From positions 24,947,681 to 25,011,680 of the forward strand of contig LS997562.1 in NCBI GenBank assembly GCA_000469685.2: DNA of 64,000 bases, read 5' to 3'. The stretch is from Haemonchus contortus (lineage: Eukaryota > Nematoda > Chromadorea > Rhabditida > Trichostrongylidae). Positions 11,953 to 24,300 of this stretch are shown here, piece after piece. The notes under the pieces are model-generated. The model saw only the letters and a list, made by a program, of their open reading frames with translations, searched no databases and was not told the DNA's origin. Position numbers and translations under genes: made by a program. Position 1 is the first letter of the stretch; each line of letters opens with the position of its first letter.

Positions 11953-11961
11953 TTTTATATA
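11953..11961 (-). promoter_or_regulatory. TATA box of the 128-aa membrane protein gene
   Basis: The minus strand reads TTATATAAAAGG about 45 bp before the ATG at 11913. Transcription starting some 30 bp downstream would leave only about 15 bases of untranslated leader. Confidence 0.5.
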
Positions 11962-12235
11962 ACTCCTCCCTCGCTGCTGGAGAAACTGTAGAATCGAAAG
12001 AGACGTCAGTCAGTGACATCGGCTGTGTACGGTCGGTGAGAACCTGTCGACATGACGCGAATGAGATTGATGATCGCACGGGACGTCTGTCCTAGAAAAC
12101 GTCCGCCATTTCGAAGATTTTTATTAATGGGTCCTTGCCAGGGAACGATGATCAGAACGTGAAACAGCACATTGAACAATTCCCGCACTAATGATGCTAC
12201 GGAAGTGTAATCTGCGCATTGTACCATGTAATTCC

Positions 12236-12901
12236 AAAGGCAGACTTCACGATAATTTTGAGGCACCCTTTTTAGGTTGGAAAGCGGAGGTGTGTTCATG
12301 TAAAGGAGTACATCGGTGGCGAAGGGAGCGAGAAAATCCGCCTTCTTCGAGCTTTTTAGAAAGGGGGAAATGGAGGTTGTGTTAAATCACAGAAATGGCA
12401 TGTAATGGGTCTTTTACGAGATTTAACTCGCTCCCATGGTACAAAGAGCTGACTACATCACATAACTGCGCGAATTGCCTTTTACTGTCGCTATGGGTCA
12501 TGACTAGTCGTTTGAACTTCCTATATTGGTTCCCTTTTGAATGATGCATCTTCTAAAGAGCCGTTGGAACTCGAACTGCTGCAAATCCATTGGGGTTTTC
12601 CCGCGTGAGTTCGAATCTCACTGATCGCCACTCAGGAAGTAGACGACACTGGTGTAGAACTATTTATTACAAGGGGATTTACCTTCATTCCATCACTGCT
12701 TCGTGATCGCAGCAGTCCATCACCTGAATCAACCGCTTCACCCCCTCAAAGGGTATTCATACAATACAATCTCTGGTTCCATTGCGCCCTATCCAAGACG
12801 TCTTCCGCCAATATAACGACAGATATCGCTTAAAAGGGAGCCTTGAAGCCATACTATAGGGAACTCTCAGAAACTACTTTTGTCGTGAACTGTGCGTTTA
12901 A
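12236..12901. mobile_element. MITE-like element with GTTCACGA termini
   Basis: The left end has AAAGGCAGACTTCACGATAA and the right end reads on the minus strand CGCACAGTTCACGAC, the two terminus types seen in the better copy at 26317-26892. The interior carries a tRNA-Ser-like fragment and differs from the other copies, so it may be composite. No ORF. Confidence 0.4.
12568..12630 (+). pseudogene. tRNA-Ser-like fragment
   Basis: The sequence keeps the 3' two thirds of a serine tRNA: an anticodon-arm-like CTGCTGCAAATCC, a long variable arm (TTGGGGTTTTCCCGCG) and a perfect B box with T-arm (GTGAGTTCGAATCTCAC). The 5' third with the A box is not recognisable, and the acceptor end finds no partner. 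It is a truncated tRNA or a tRNA-derived repeat, not a working gene. Confidence 0.5.
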
Positions 12902-13135
12902 GGGTGTAGAAGAATCTTTTTGAATCGACTGAATAACCAGCATAAGGATCGCTCTAACAGAGATACCAAATTGAGAGGGGGTACATGAATCCAAATGCTT
13001 TATCATGGTTGAGCAAAAACAGAGCTGAGTACGTTGTGTTGCAAACATTCAGTCCCATTTTGTAGGAGAACCAGGGTCGATCAAGTGCTGAGATGGAAAT
13101 TATTGAACAATCGAAAATAACGTTACTAGGCCATT
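12640..13135. other. Non-coding stretch
   Basis: No gene seen; includes the right end of the MITE-like element at 12236-12901. Confidence 0.4.
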
Positions 13136-13213
13136 TCATCTACTGAGGAATGCTATCACTTGACCGGATGGGCGCTTGCATTCCATCGTCGTCGAGGTGA
13201 GATCCCGCTGGGC

Positions 13214-13251
13214 AAGTAGCGCGCAGTGGATCATCCCGCTGCGCGCTACTT
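13214..13251. other. GC-rich perfect hairpin
   Basis: AAGTAGCGCGCAG at 13214-13226 and its exact reverse complement at 13239-13251 flank a 12-base loop. The stem is 13 bp in an otherwise AT-rich neighbourhood. No gene or terminator context explains it. Confidence 0.6.
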
Positions 13252-13337
13252 GGGCTCACATGGGCACTCCAATGCCATTGCGACAATGTGCTTATATTTG
13301 AAACAATTACTTCCCACACAGATATTCGAACGCAACC

Positions 13338-13545
13338 TACCAAGGAAGAATCCCGAGTCGAAGTGTCAATTTGAATAGGCTTATACTGCTAGACATGTTT
13401 TCGAAATCATCTTTCTAAGGTATCTGTCCATTCCTCGATGAGGCGCCCTAACCAGAGAAGGTTCCTAGTCGAAGTGTTCATTCGAAATGAGACTTAACTG
13501 TTAGAAGTGTTTTCGGATGAAATCCGCTTACCATATTCCACGAAC
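13338..13545. repeat. Imperfect tandem duplication
   Basis: Two neighbouring units of about 95-110 bp share CGAAGTGT(T)CA and GTTTTCG in order, beginning at CCAAGGAAGAATCCCGAGTC and CCAGAGAAGGTTCCTAGTC. Diverged; no coding sense. Confidence 0.5.
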
Positions 13546-13637
13546 GATATTTTTAATCGAATAATGGAGGTCATTTTGGAAGAAACTTTGTATAATCCAA
13601 CTTAGAAGACATGGAGTGAGAAAGGGGTGCTGAAATT

Positions 13638-14084
13638 TTATGCTAGAGTATCACAAATGTTCAAAAACAGATGAAAGTTATCCCATTCCGAAAGTAGTGT
13701 ACAAATAAATTGAGGCGATATTGCCTTGAGCATTAGAAGATGTAGAACGCTATAAAAGCAATGTATAATAATAGGAATTTCTGTGCCTTCAGGAAAAAGC
13801 CCTGAGAATGAGAAAATTCCGCTCATCACAAGCAAGAGCCATGGTCTCTCGCATATGCGGCTCGCTTTCACCATTGATCCAAGCCACCGATGAATATCCA
13901 GGAATATCCGAGCGCTCATCGAATCATGTTCACAACTAGGCTGGAGGATCGTTCGGCAAATTTGGAAAGCAGATTCGGAACGAGCATCTGATAACGCTTC
14001 TAACAATACATGCCTTATTTCGTATGACCATTCGACCGGGGATCCTTCTCTTAATAGAGAATATCTTGTCAGGTCGCTCGCCAC
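13638..14084 (-). CDS. Possible exon(s) of an unrecognised gene
   Basis: A 148-codon minus-strand frame begins just after a good splice acceptor (CATTCAG near 14085) and not at an ATG; its first codon is GTG. Its composition is protein-like, with a helical first half (VLLEALSDARSESAFQICRT). A GTGAAAGC donor and a TTCTCATTCTCAG acceptor could remove about 70 bases near 13870-13800, giving a shorter hydrophobic ending. A stop lies just upstream in frame, so earlier exons must supply the start. I found no clear upstream exon and no family match, so this could be a chance frame. Confidence 0.3.
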   Translation of the reverse strand: MASDLTRYSLLREGSPVEWSYEIRHVLLEALSDARSESAFQICRTILQPSCEHDSMSARIFLDIHRWLGSMVKASRICERPWLLLVMSGIFSFSGLFPEGTEIPIIIHCFYSVLHLLMLKAISPQFICTLLSEWDNFHLFLNICDTLA

Positions 14085-14339
14085 TCTGAATGACTATGTC
14101 GTTGCAAATCGTTTTTTGAAGGGCAGAGTGGAAGCGGAACAAAGCGGGCTGAGTTTACTCCGCATTTGGAAGATAGAAGACTTAAAAAACGAAGGGTTAG
14201 GCGGCAAGTTGTAGAATATTGCTGAATAGAAACGTGCCAGACCAAAAGTGCTGTAGCACCGATGCACCGGAAGTTGTAGTCAAACATCCATGTGGGAGAA
14301 ATTCAGATGGCAGAACCTTCCATAGTACAGACGTGATTA

Positions 14340-15340
14340 TCTCATCTCCAAGTTGCGGGTAATGCACAGCGCGCTGCGCGTGTCACGTGACCTGAATTCA
14401 TCGACGATAGCATCGAGCATTCCCTACATGACATTCAAGGTGGATGTTATTTTCGCTTTCAGGAGCTCATATGCAAATTGAATGTTGGCATTTTTCAATA
14501 CTGTAGCATTCAAGGTGTTGACATTGTCATCGCTAGAGCATGGAGATTTCTTTGGAGATCTCGCAGTTAGAGAGACGCCGCGCGCGAAGGAATGTAGCAG
14601 AATGCAGCAGCAAGTAAGAAATTCAGGAACAAAGAACTAGCAGTAGAATCATGTAATAAGTAGTAATTGCATAGTGATTGAGCTGTGTGAAGAATGCTAA
14701 AACCGTTATAACGAGGCAAATGGTCCGCGAAAGCCGCGTGCGGCGCAACGACTTCACAAAACCGATCCTACTGCCCGTCTCCCAATTTTCGGTCGCTGTC
14801 CCATGTACTGCGGTTATAAAGGTAAGGAAGGCGATAAAGAGGATTACTTTCCAAACTGATTCCTGCGCACGACTGTAAGATCCTTATAGGGAATGTTATA
14901 CACTCTAGATTGATTGCTTCTACTAACTACAAGAACTCATCCACTGGCCCCCTGATTGGTAAGAATTGAACATCCAATTGGCTCACCCGCTCCGGAGCTT
15001 CTCACGATTTAAAATATTCCAAATGTCTGTAAAATGTTGAACCTTGATGCCCCAATTGAAGGCGAAACGTTCACGGCGCCCCAATCAAGGGGGCGGACCC
15101 GTTCTTTGCATTCAAATGTTCGTGCGCGGGAACATTTAATCCTGAGAACGTTTCATTAACTCAATCGCTTCAGGCTTTTTTGAACGGATTCGATCTTTCT
15201 CGGCTTGAATCTCACGACAACTCGTATCATTCCTAACCTTTTTATTGGAGCGATATGGATGTATTCGCCCTGCACTTCAAAAAGGCTTCATTTCTGATTC
15301 TTTTCGCTTCAAGTTTTACTTATCTCTTCTAACATATAAC
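14340..15340. other. Intergenic stretch upstream of the BRCT gene
   Basis: No coding region recognised. The start of the BRCT-protein gene follows at 15353. Confidence 0.4.
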
Positions 15341-15344
15341 AACC

Positions 15345-15352
15345 TCTTGCAG
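15345..15352 (+). promoter_or_regulatory. Probable trans-splice acceptor of the BRCT gene
   Basis: CTCTTGCAG ends at 15352, 19 bases before the ATG at 15372. No upstream coding exon was found, so spliced-leader addition here is likely, as is usual for nematode genes; a non-coding cis exon is the alternative. Confidence 0.45.
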
Positions 15353-15371
15353 GTTGCGTCTTTTGAATTCG

Positions 15372-18300
15372 ATGACGACCGCCTACGATTTTCCTGATTT
15401 GAACATCTCGCCGATACTGGGTGAAAGCGAGTACGATGATGCACCAATTCAAGAACGGATCCAGGAATCACACCTCGTAAGTTCGCCCCTCATTTTCCCT
15501 CAGAAAAGCGAAAGGGGCAGCTTTTTCTGAAGGGTTTGTTGCAGGTATTATTGCAGCATCGTTTTTTGTCTGAGCTGCATTATATAAATTTTGAATGTGC
15601 TGCAGTAGTTACAGGAGGATGTCCCCATTCAAGATATGTTGAAAGAAATGTCTATTTCGGGGAGCCGTCCTTCCGGAAATGCGTTCTCGAGTGAAATAAC
15701 AGACGTCGAAAGCTGTACAGGTTGCCATTACCTTACTCTTTGCTATATCGTTCTCACTTCGAAGTTGATTGTTGAACTTATTTCTCCTCCTATTGATTCT
15801 ACCGCATTTGGTTCAATTTAATCAGTGCATATACGTGGATCTTGAAGAGATCTTTCCTTCTTCATTCGCCTCGGGAAATCGAAATTCACCCGGTGTTATT
15901 TATGTCTACCCACGGAGTTACAGGACCGTTGTCAACACAAGACGGATTTAAACATCCCGTGAATGTTATTTACATTGCTGTGGATCGGGTGGACTGTTTG
16001 CATTAAAGAGCGTGCATAAAGCTCTTCAAGCTGTCTCTTACTAATTTAGTGGAACTAATATAAAACATATGAAGGGCTAAAATTGAATATCAGCAAGTTA
16101 GCTCAAACCTGTTCAAACTTTTGTCAGTAAAAGCAAATTCCTCAAACCAGAACAGTAATAAAAGCACCGAGCACTGCAATAATGCAAAATCTAATTCGAA
16201 TGTTCTAGAGTCCGAAAAAACAAGAGTGGAGGCTATTGATGGAAGGCGGTTAAGCGCCATAACCTATCGTTCAAAATGTCCTATCATATCTGTAACCTGC
16301 ACATCCGTGTGTGTCTGTGTATGGGTGTATGTATTTTTTACCGGAAACTCGTAACTTCTGTTTCCTCAGACCTAGAGCGTTTAAAATTGGTAAGAGCTTA
16401 GGCGGCGTGATGGGAACGCTGAGTGTAGGTCGCAAAACTAGACTCCACCGACAGGGGCGGTGCGTGTTCAAAAGATCTTAGACCTGGGGCACTGAAATTT
16501 ATAATACATGTAAGAGGCAGGATGGGGACATCGCTTGTAGGTAGCATGACTAATCACCCTCTGGAGGTGGGACTTATGCGATAATTATTCCCTATTTGTA
16601 AGACCTGGAAAGCTAAATTCCGGAAGAAGTATTGGCGGCGCGATGGGAACCACCGATGGTAGGGAACAGGACTGAACTCCGCTCACGGTGAGACGTGAAG
16701 AAAACTATTTCCTAGGCCTAGAGCATACGGATGTGGGGGAGGGGCGGGTGTGGCAAAAAAATAGTCCCCAGGACCGGAGCACTCAAATGTATAGATGTAG
16801 ACGGAACACACTTGTCAGGTGGCAGGAGTAGACTCCAGCCAGAGCTCGAAGGGTACAGTTTTCGCGCAGTCTTACAGCTCTACGAAAACAATTTCCGGCA
16901 GCCTCCACCCCCCCCCCCCCCTTCCCCCCCTCACACCCATGAAACTTAGGAATTAATAAATCACTTTGTTTTTTGATGTTTTTATTAATTGCTGTTTTTT
17001 GCCGCAGCACGCGATGCGAAAATCTCACAAGTTTGACTAGTCTTCCGTGCGTGCGAGCCCTCGAACTCGCATTTATGCTGTCAGGGCACCGTGCTCTTGT
17101 CCCCTTTCCTGCCGAGACCCCGTTTGCCCTCGCCTTCTTATATATGCTATAGCTTTTTTCCATGAGTTGCCATCCTTGTGAGACTAATATAGAAATTTTT
17201 ATTGCTTCGATATTGTTTTCAAGCTTCTTTTTTTTATCGTTTTTGAAAGAGTAAAGGCTGCTTTTTTTCTACTTACGCATGATTGCACGACTTCCAACTG
17301 CAAAAACGTTGGAATTATTTGTTGCGCGCAAAAATCGGTCATATAGGATGTTCTTGTTCGAATAGGTTTTCCCAGAGCACTCGTTTCACTGTTGCTATTT
17401 TCTTCATTGATCTATCTTTTGCTCACTTACGAGTGTAATCTCGTGTATGACCGCACCATTGAGGACGCTTGGCACCCTGATACGAGGCTGGCTATCTATT
17501 CGAGGGGGATCCATGTTCTGTATATAGACTACTTCAGATGCACAAAGGCGTCCACTGTCTTTGTATGCTACTCGCCTTGGGGACTCATTTGACTCATCGT
17601 CTGAAGGAGCTTTCGCCGCACTCGAGTGTGAAATGAAACGCTCGCTCTTCTCGATTGCAGAATCATCTGGTATCGCTGCTGATCCGCAGGAGTCGTTTTC
17701 CAGTATTTTGAACGGTTGGTGCTCTACTGGTGCTACTTGGTAATTTATCACTGCGGTTTACAGCTTGCTTTTCAAATTCATCTTGATAAATACTAGGCTG
17801 TCGCATTATCGTAGAAATGGGCTGCTGTGCAGAATCATCTGAAGATGTACGTTCTCGGCTTCGTCGAATGGGTGCCGTCGTCTCACGACGTTTTACCAGA
17901 ACCACCACTCATGTGGTATTTTCTTTTGGAGGAAGAGCAGCAATTTTGCGATGTGCTTTCGCATTACCTAAAAAACCTTTTCTCGTTGATCCACAATGGG
18001 TTTATGAGTGAGTTGCAACGTTTGTAACTGTTTTTAACTTTCCAGAAAATTGAATGTGTTCCTTGATAGCAAGAAAGAAATTCTTCATCTTCAACTTCAT
18101 GAAGTACTCAGCTCCAAGTTACATATGAGTCACACCATTTACCGCGAACTTTTGATCTTCATTCATTCGGTTTTCGACTGGGTTCCCCACATTCCATTTC
18201 TGTGCCATATGTGATATGTATTCGTTTCCTACTACTTGCTGCTTATGTCGTTCTAATTTCAAGAAAATTATCGAATAAGGAAGATTTTTTTTGAGAAGGG

Positions 18301-21300
18301 AGTTTTCTCTACCCCGTGAGGTGCTAAACAGCTTGGCCCTTTTAGAATGAAACAATGATTTCTAAAAAAAATTATGTTTCCCTCATGTATGCGAAAGTCG
18401 GTCTACGAATTGTGATCACCAGTGTGTGATGTAGCAATGTATAATAGAAGTAAATGTAGAAATCCTCCAATCAGTAGCTCATTTGAGGTGCTTCAATACG
18501 CGAACCCGTGTTCCAGAAGAACACTACTCTTTGTGCGACCGTCACTTTCTAATCAGTGCATTACAGAAGAGCATGGTTAGTTTTTTTTAAATCAACGACC
18601 ATGAATTAACATCTAGAGAAAAATTATCAGGAATGTGCTTCTGAGAACGTGGACCTCTCTCATGGGGACAACTGTGAAGTGCGTAGTACAACTTCTTCTT
18701 CACATGCCACTGAAGATGCTTTAGTGCGCAGCTTCCTGACTGAGGTATTGGAAACGTTATTAACATACTTGTGTTTTCATTACTTCTTTACTGAATCTCT
18801 ACCATTCTGGGGTAATGTCAAAAATTTGAGCTTATCATGACACGCGTGATGGTGAAGCAGGACTTTGCTAAGAGGCCGCGCGGCTCGAATACATACTGGA
18901 GATCGTCTTCTTTTGCACGGACCTTTTCATATTCTAGCCTCCTTGATATTTCCTACAGTGCGACATGCCGCTCCATTTTTTCTATTAAATATCAAGAAGC
19001 CACTGCTGCTTTCTCCTTGCCTTTGCAACACTCACCTTTTTTTTTATGCTGACTTATGATCACGAGCTGTATTTTTTTCGGATGATGAGGTGACGTTCAG
19101 TGGATCCCTTAATGCGTCCGAGCTTCTGATGAAAATTAATCTTCTCGCAAAACGTCTGGATAGATTAGGTAACGAACCCATGATTTGGAGACGACCTCCC
19201 GGTGTTAATTATTCATTGTAGGATCTGCTGCGTGTGTGCTAGGAAAGCGCTGTCCTAGTGCCTCAAAAGGTAATTATACTGTGACATTTCTGACAATTGC
19301 TCGATTTTATTCTTTCATTTTCAAGATCAGTTTTTAGGAAGACTGCTTACAAGTGGTGCCACTGAGCAGCGTCCGGCTGAGAGAATGGACAAGGTTCCTT
19401 GTTAACCAGTTTACACTCTATTTGGTAAATGTCAGTTTGGTCACTCTGCTAACTTGTTAGGTTCCTATAAAGAGGAAGGTCTTACGGCGACGCACCCATT
19501 GTGCTTTTGCGCTGGAATACCGTGACCCATCCAATGATGCTTGCCAAATAATCAGCGCATCGAGAGGTGAGTATTTTTTTCATCACCTTCTTTTTCATTA
19601 AAGCTGTGCCCTCTTCTTGTAGATGAACAGAATGCAGTATGTGGACGGCTCATGCAGAATCTTGATAAAAGTGTCTCCGAAGGAAATAAAGGTAATTCCA
19701 TGTTCGGTCGTCAAAGATGCATCTTGCTCTACTTCATTCCATATGGTCTTACCATTCGAGAAAATCATTGAAATACACGGAATCCAATCAGTCGAATCGG
19801 AATTGATACCGAGGAAGGGGGCATCATGCCAGCATCCAAACGCTTGGAGCTCGTGACCCATAAATACTCATGAAAGGAGGGAGCACGAATAGCCATTCTT
19901 CTGTCATAGCAGTGTACTAACCATGCCGTGACTACACCAGTCCATTTAACCGCGTGGAACAAGAAAAACGAGATTTGAGTTTCTTCATAATACAAGTAGC
20001 TTTGGGCTTAAAAACCCCAGTTGAAGCCCTACCAAAATTCAGGTAACTGTAAAAAGTAGTGAAGGTTTTGGCGTTAATCAATCCCGTTGGAGGGATACGC
20101 CCCCGCACTCGACTTCCATTCAGAATCGTAGTGGCGTAATGAGTGCGTATGTGGCCTATACAACGACTTGCGGTGGCCAGCCGATGTACAAGTCAGTGCT
20201 TTTATCCTCTCAGACGAGTCTGGAACCAATAAGCCGACCCCGGAGGGATGGAATGCTTAGGCGGGCATCGATCCGGGATTCGAACCCTTGACCGTGCGTG
20301 CGTATAGTGCGTCACTTGCCACTACACCACCTCCGCTCAGGTGTAAACTTTACTTTAACTTTGAGAGTAGGATGTAACGTTGCGTTCAGATCAGCTGTGA
20401 GCTCTCGTTATGGCAGCCGTAACTGTGTAGTATATAAATTTAAAGGCTGTCTCAAACATATGAATCTGATCACGGATCTGAATGAAAATGTCTTATGCTT
20501 GTCACCCAGTCTTGCCGAAATGCATCCTCAAGTGTGACCTTATATAGTTCCAGTTTTGATTGTGTTTTTGCATAGGATCACTTGGAACGTAGAGGCTCAA
20601 ATAGAGTGTCAGATGGAGCAGTTTCGATGCATTTCAGTCTTTTACTTTCATCATGGCAAAAGTGTTTCTGATGGTTTTCACGATATCAAAGCAGAGGATA
20701 AGGATAGCAGAGCTCAGAGCACATAAGAGAACTGGTCTATGAATTTCCACTCTAACAATTTTTTACGCCAAGGTGGGCTGATTGGTGGTCACTGTTGATG
20801 ATCATTCATTGGCAGTGACCGAAGCCGACCTTCATGTAACCCATATAAGAACTCGTGAGGCCAATACTTCTATTGGAACTGTCAGCGGAAATATCGAGAA
20901 ACTTGACCTTTTAAAAATGCATGTTTAAGAGTCACATGAAGTTACTAGGGGTTCACTTGACGCAGCTAGTTAGTATGTGCGAAGACAGCATATATTTGAA
21001 GCGAGGAGTAGTAACAAGGACGAAAAGTGGGGCGTTTGCAAAAATGTTACTATCAACGGTCATATTTCCAATGAACCGGCTCCAACAAGTTCCAGAGCTG
21101 AGATTCGTCAAAGGAAGGGAAGGTCACAACATTTCACGGGATGAAAGGGATGTGATGTGGTCTGAAGTGTTTCAGCAATGCTAACTTGGACCTACACTTG
21201 TTGGATCCTGATGAAGCCTTGGAAAATAGCGCTTCTTGAAAATCACTTTTACACCAGGACGAGACAAGACCTCAGTTTGGTGGCCCGACGAAAGTTTTGA

Positions 21301-24300
21301 ATTCAGGTTGAAGATTAATTCGGTATCCAACCATATAACCCTGTTCTTATGTTGCGTGTATATGAGCCTTCTTGAAGCGCTATCAAGTACACTTCGAGAA
21401 ATTTTATATGCAGACATATTACATTTGTGGACTTAGTTTAAGCTTGTAGAATACTCAGAGGTAACTCTCGTCCTACTACTTCCAATTTGTGTTCATTCGA
21501 ACCTTCAACACTTAGAAGATCGTGTTTCAACGTACGTGTTCCCATTTCTACGTATCACACGCGATTCTTTGATAACATTCGCAGAAATTCGTTCTTCTAC
21601 AGAGCACTCAATGTGATGAATGAATTACCTGGGAATCTTTTACGGATTAATATTGTCTAACCCTTCAGCAGAGCACTAAAACTAGATTTTATAATTTTCT
21701 TCAGTATCTCTGGATTCTAATGTTCTAACTTCTGTTCTCGCTTTTGGCTCCTCGTTTAGTTAACGTGGCTTGTCTGTAGTCTTTCTCAGTTTTGTTCCAT
21801 TGCTTTAACTTCCTTAATATTTTTGCGTTGGTCCGTTGGTTGCCAACACCTACGGTCGATCGCGATGGGTGAGATTAACCGCTAGTCGTTTAAAGGGAGA
21901 TTCTCTTGTTTTTGCTGGTTCTACCAAATAGAGTCTAGTCTCTTGCTATAAAGTTGTATGCATCGCCATGCCGCTATTTGTACCGTAACCTGTTTCATCG
22001 TTAGGGGTCCTATGCAGTCTTCATTTCGAATTGGACTCGGGTTTCTTAGTCCAGCAAAGGATCGGATTATTCCGAATTTGGCTCGGTACATTATTGTGAG
22101 TCACTATCGTGAAGGTGTTAAATCATTGAGAACGCACTGGCATCCGCCCACATGATGCGACTTTAGGGCTTAGCTATCTTCAGTGTTCTCAGCTAGGGCG
22201 TATTATAGAGATTTTCTCCATTTCGCAACCCTTATTAGCTTAACTTTCTTTTCTAACGCTAAGCGTGCACTGTTGAAGGAGGATTCTTTCATCCTCGGTT
22301 AACCAATATTCTTAAATTCAAACCTTTTTCTACTTGACCTTTCCAGTATTCTATGAGTTGGACTATCAGCTAAAGGTACAGTTCACGATAAAAATGGTTT
22401 CTGAGATTCCCCCACAGGATTGATTTGAGGCCGCCGCGTATACCACATATGGCAATATTTGGTCAGAAAACGACCTAGTGAGAGAGTTATAATGGCTCAA
22501 AGATTGGCCCGTGTGTATCCTCGGACGAGTTTCACTGGCATTATAGAAGCTGCGCCGATCACAAGGGAACCCTTGTAGGAAGTTCAAACAACTTGTCATG
22601 ACCAGTAGCGACCGTGAAAGGCAGTTCTGTACAGTTCTGGCTTGATGTAGTCAGCTCTTTGCGCAACTACAACAACTGAAATCTCGTCCGAATACTTCCG
22701 TGTTATTTCCGTCATGGCAATCTCGCCCAACCTCTATTTCCTTACTTTTGAGGAGCCATATTTTTCTCGAAGTCGACGAATTCTCTCGCTGTTTTCACTA
22801 ACTATGAGCTATTCCCAATCTATACTCCCGCTTTTCGAATAAAAGCGGGTTCCATAGAGCTTGACTATTTGACATTACAACTAGTCGTCCTTAGACTTCT
22901 TCATGTTCATCCGTTATAGGCTCGAAAAATACTCAACTACGGTGCCAGTTCGATGCAGCTTCCAAGGTATTCACTTACTTTTTGCCACTTCTTTCTAACA
23001 GTTCCATCTCCACAATGCCCCATTCACGTCTATTGATTTTGCTCTCATTCCCATGTTTTTTGGGTATTCTACTTTTCAAGATTGTTTTTTCAGCGGAAGC
23101 CGCGACAAGATTGTATAGAAGCCGGAACTACTCCCACACGAAAGTGTCTAGGGGCTATAGAAAATACCTCTGAATTGGGAGGTCTCCTAGGTTTTCGAGC
23201 TCCTTCTCATGGTGTGTGTTTCAAGAATTTGAGGTTTCACATAAAGTTAACGAGATTACTTGGTTAAGGTGGCGCTTTTGGTCCACTAGTCGAGACAGCA
23301 TCTTCACTAATCAATAATCTGCAATTAGCATCAACTTCGGAGGACTTTGTCAGAAAAGAGAATGTTCCTAACGCTGCGAAAATCAGAAATAGATTAGTAT
23401 TCACTGGATTTTCAAAAGAGTGAGTCCTTTTTGATGGATAACGTAAAAAGCGCTTCATATATGAGTAAAAGTGCACATTAAGGGAAGAAAGAGAATTGCA
23501 TCCGTATGCTTCCATATTGGGCCTGAAGGTACAGGCGAAAATCAACGACAGAACATATTGTGTTATAAGTGCGAATGGGGATCGCACTCTAAATACTCTA
23601 CGAGCTGTTATCTCTGGTGTTCCAGTGGTAAAGGCAAAATGGGTAATGCAAAACTCATCTTTACATAGTCATTATAGGAAGCGATGAGACACGAATTGAT
23701 GAAAATATATGATTGCAGCTCGATGCATGTGTTGAAGCGAATAAGTTTATCCCTCTGGATCGATTTCACTACGACCGTTGGAAAAGTTTAATGCAGGTAC
23801 TGCTCTTTTCGATGAACATGTGGTGTAGACAACCAAAGGCAAGAGCTTAGATCAAACAAAAACAATATGGGTGCAAATCGCAGTTGCGATGCCTTCGAAC
23901 TGATAAATCACCTATGTTCGAGAGATGTATTGGGTTGTCCGAAAAGTTTTTTGACACCCTGGATTTATCAACCGTTGTACAAAAGATCAAGCACCCAACC
24001 TAATGAAGTTATATGTTTTCTGAAGGAGTAGTCCTTCTATATATTCCTGCTAGGATTCTGTCAAGATTAATGGAAGTTTTTCTGTATAGGATTCGTATGA
24101 AAACAAAGATTCACTGCGCGCTTTTTCGACATCTGAAGTATTCCTTCTACCGCAAGGCCTAGAATGCGGCTCAAGCCGCATGAAAGATATATGACGTTTG
24201 AGTAGACCATGCTCTAGAGGAACGTACAATGCATGACCAGTTTGCGGAATCCAAACAGAATGAATTTGCCTTCGAAGACCGGCAACCCTTAGGGAGACTA

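Noticed and set aside
11576..12079. 167-codon minus-strand ORF
   Set aside because: Overlaps the 128-codon membrane protein in another frame; it has no motif and starts upstream of the TATA box.
16121..16354. Asn/Ser-rich ORF considered as an extra exon of the BRCT gene
   Set aside because: It follows a plausible acceptor (TTTTGTCAG) in the right phase, but I found no donor that would keep phase into the next exon.
17404..17908. Serine-rich minus-strand ORFs of 115 and 81 codons
   Set aside because: They are antisense to exons 17538-17714 and 17797-18007 of the BRCT gene, which join in phase and encode a BRCT domain.
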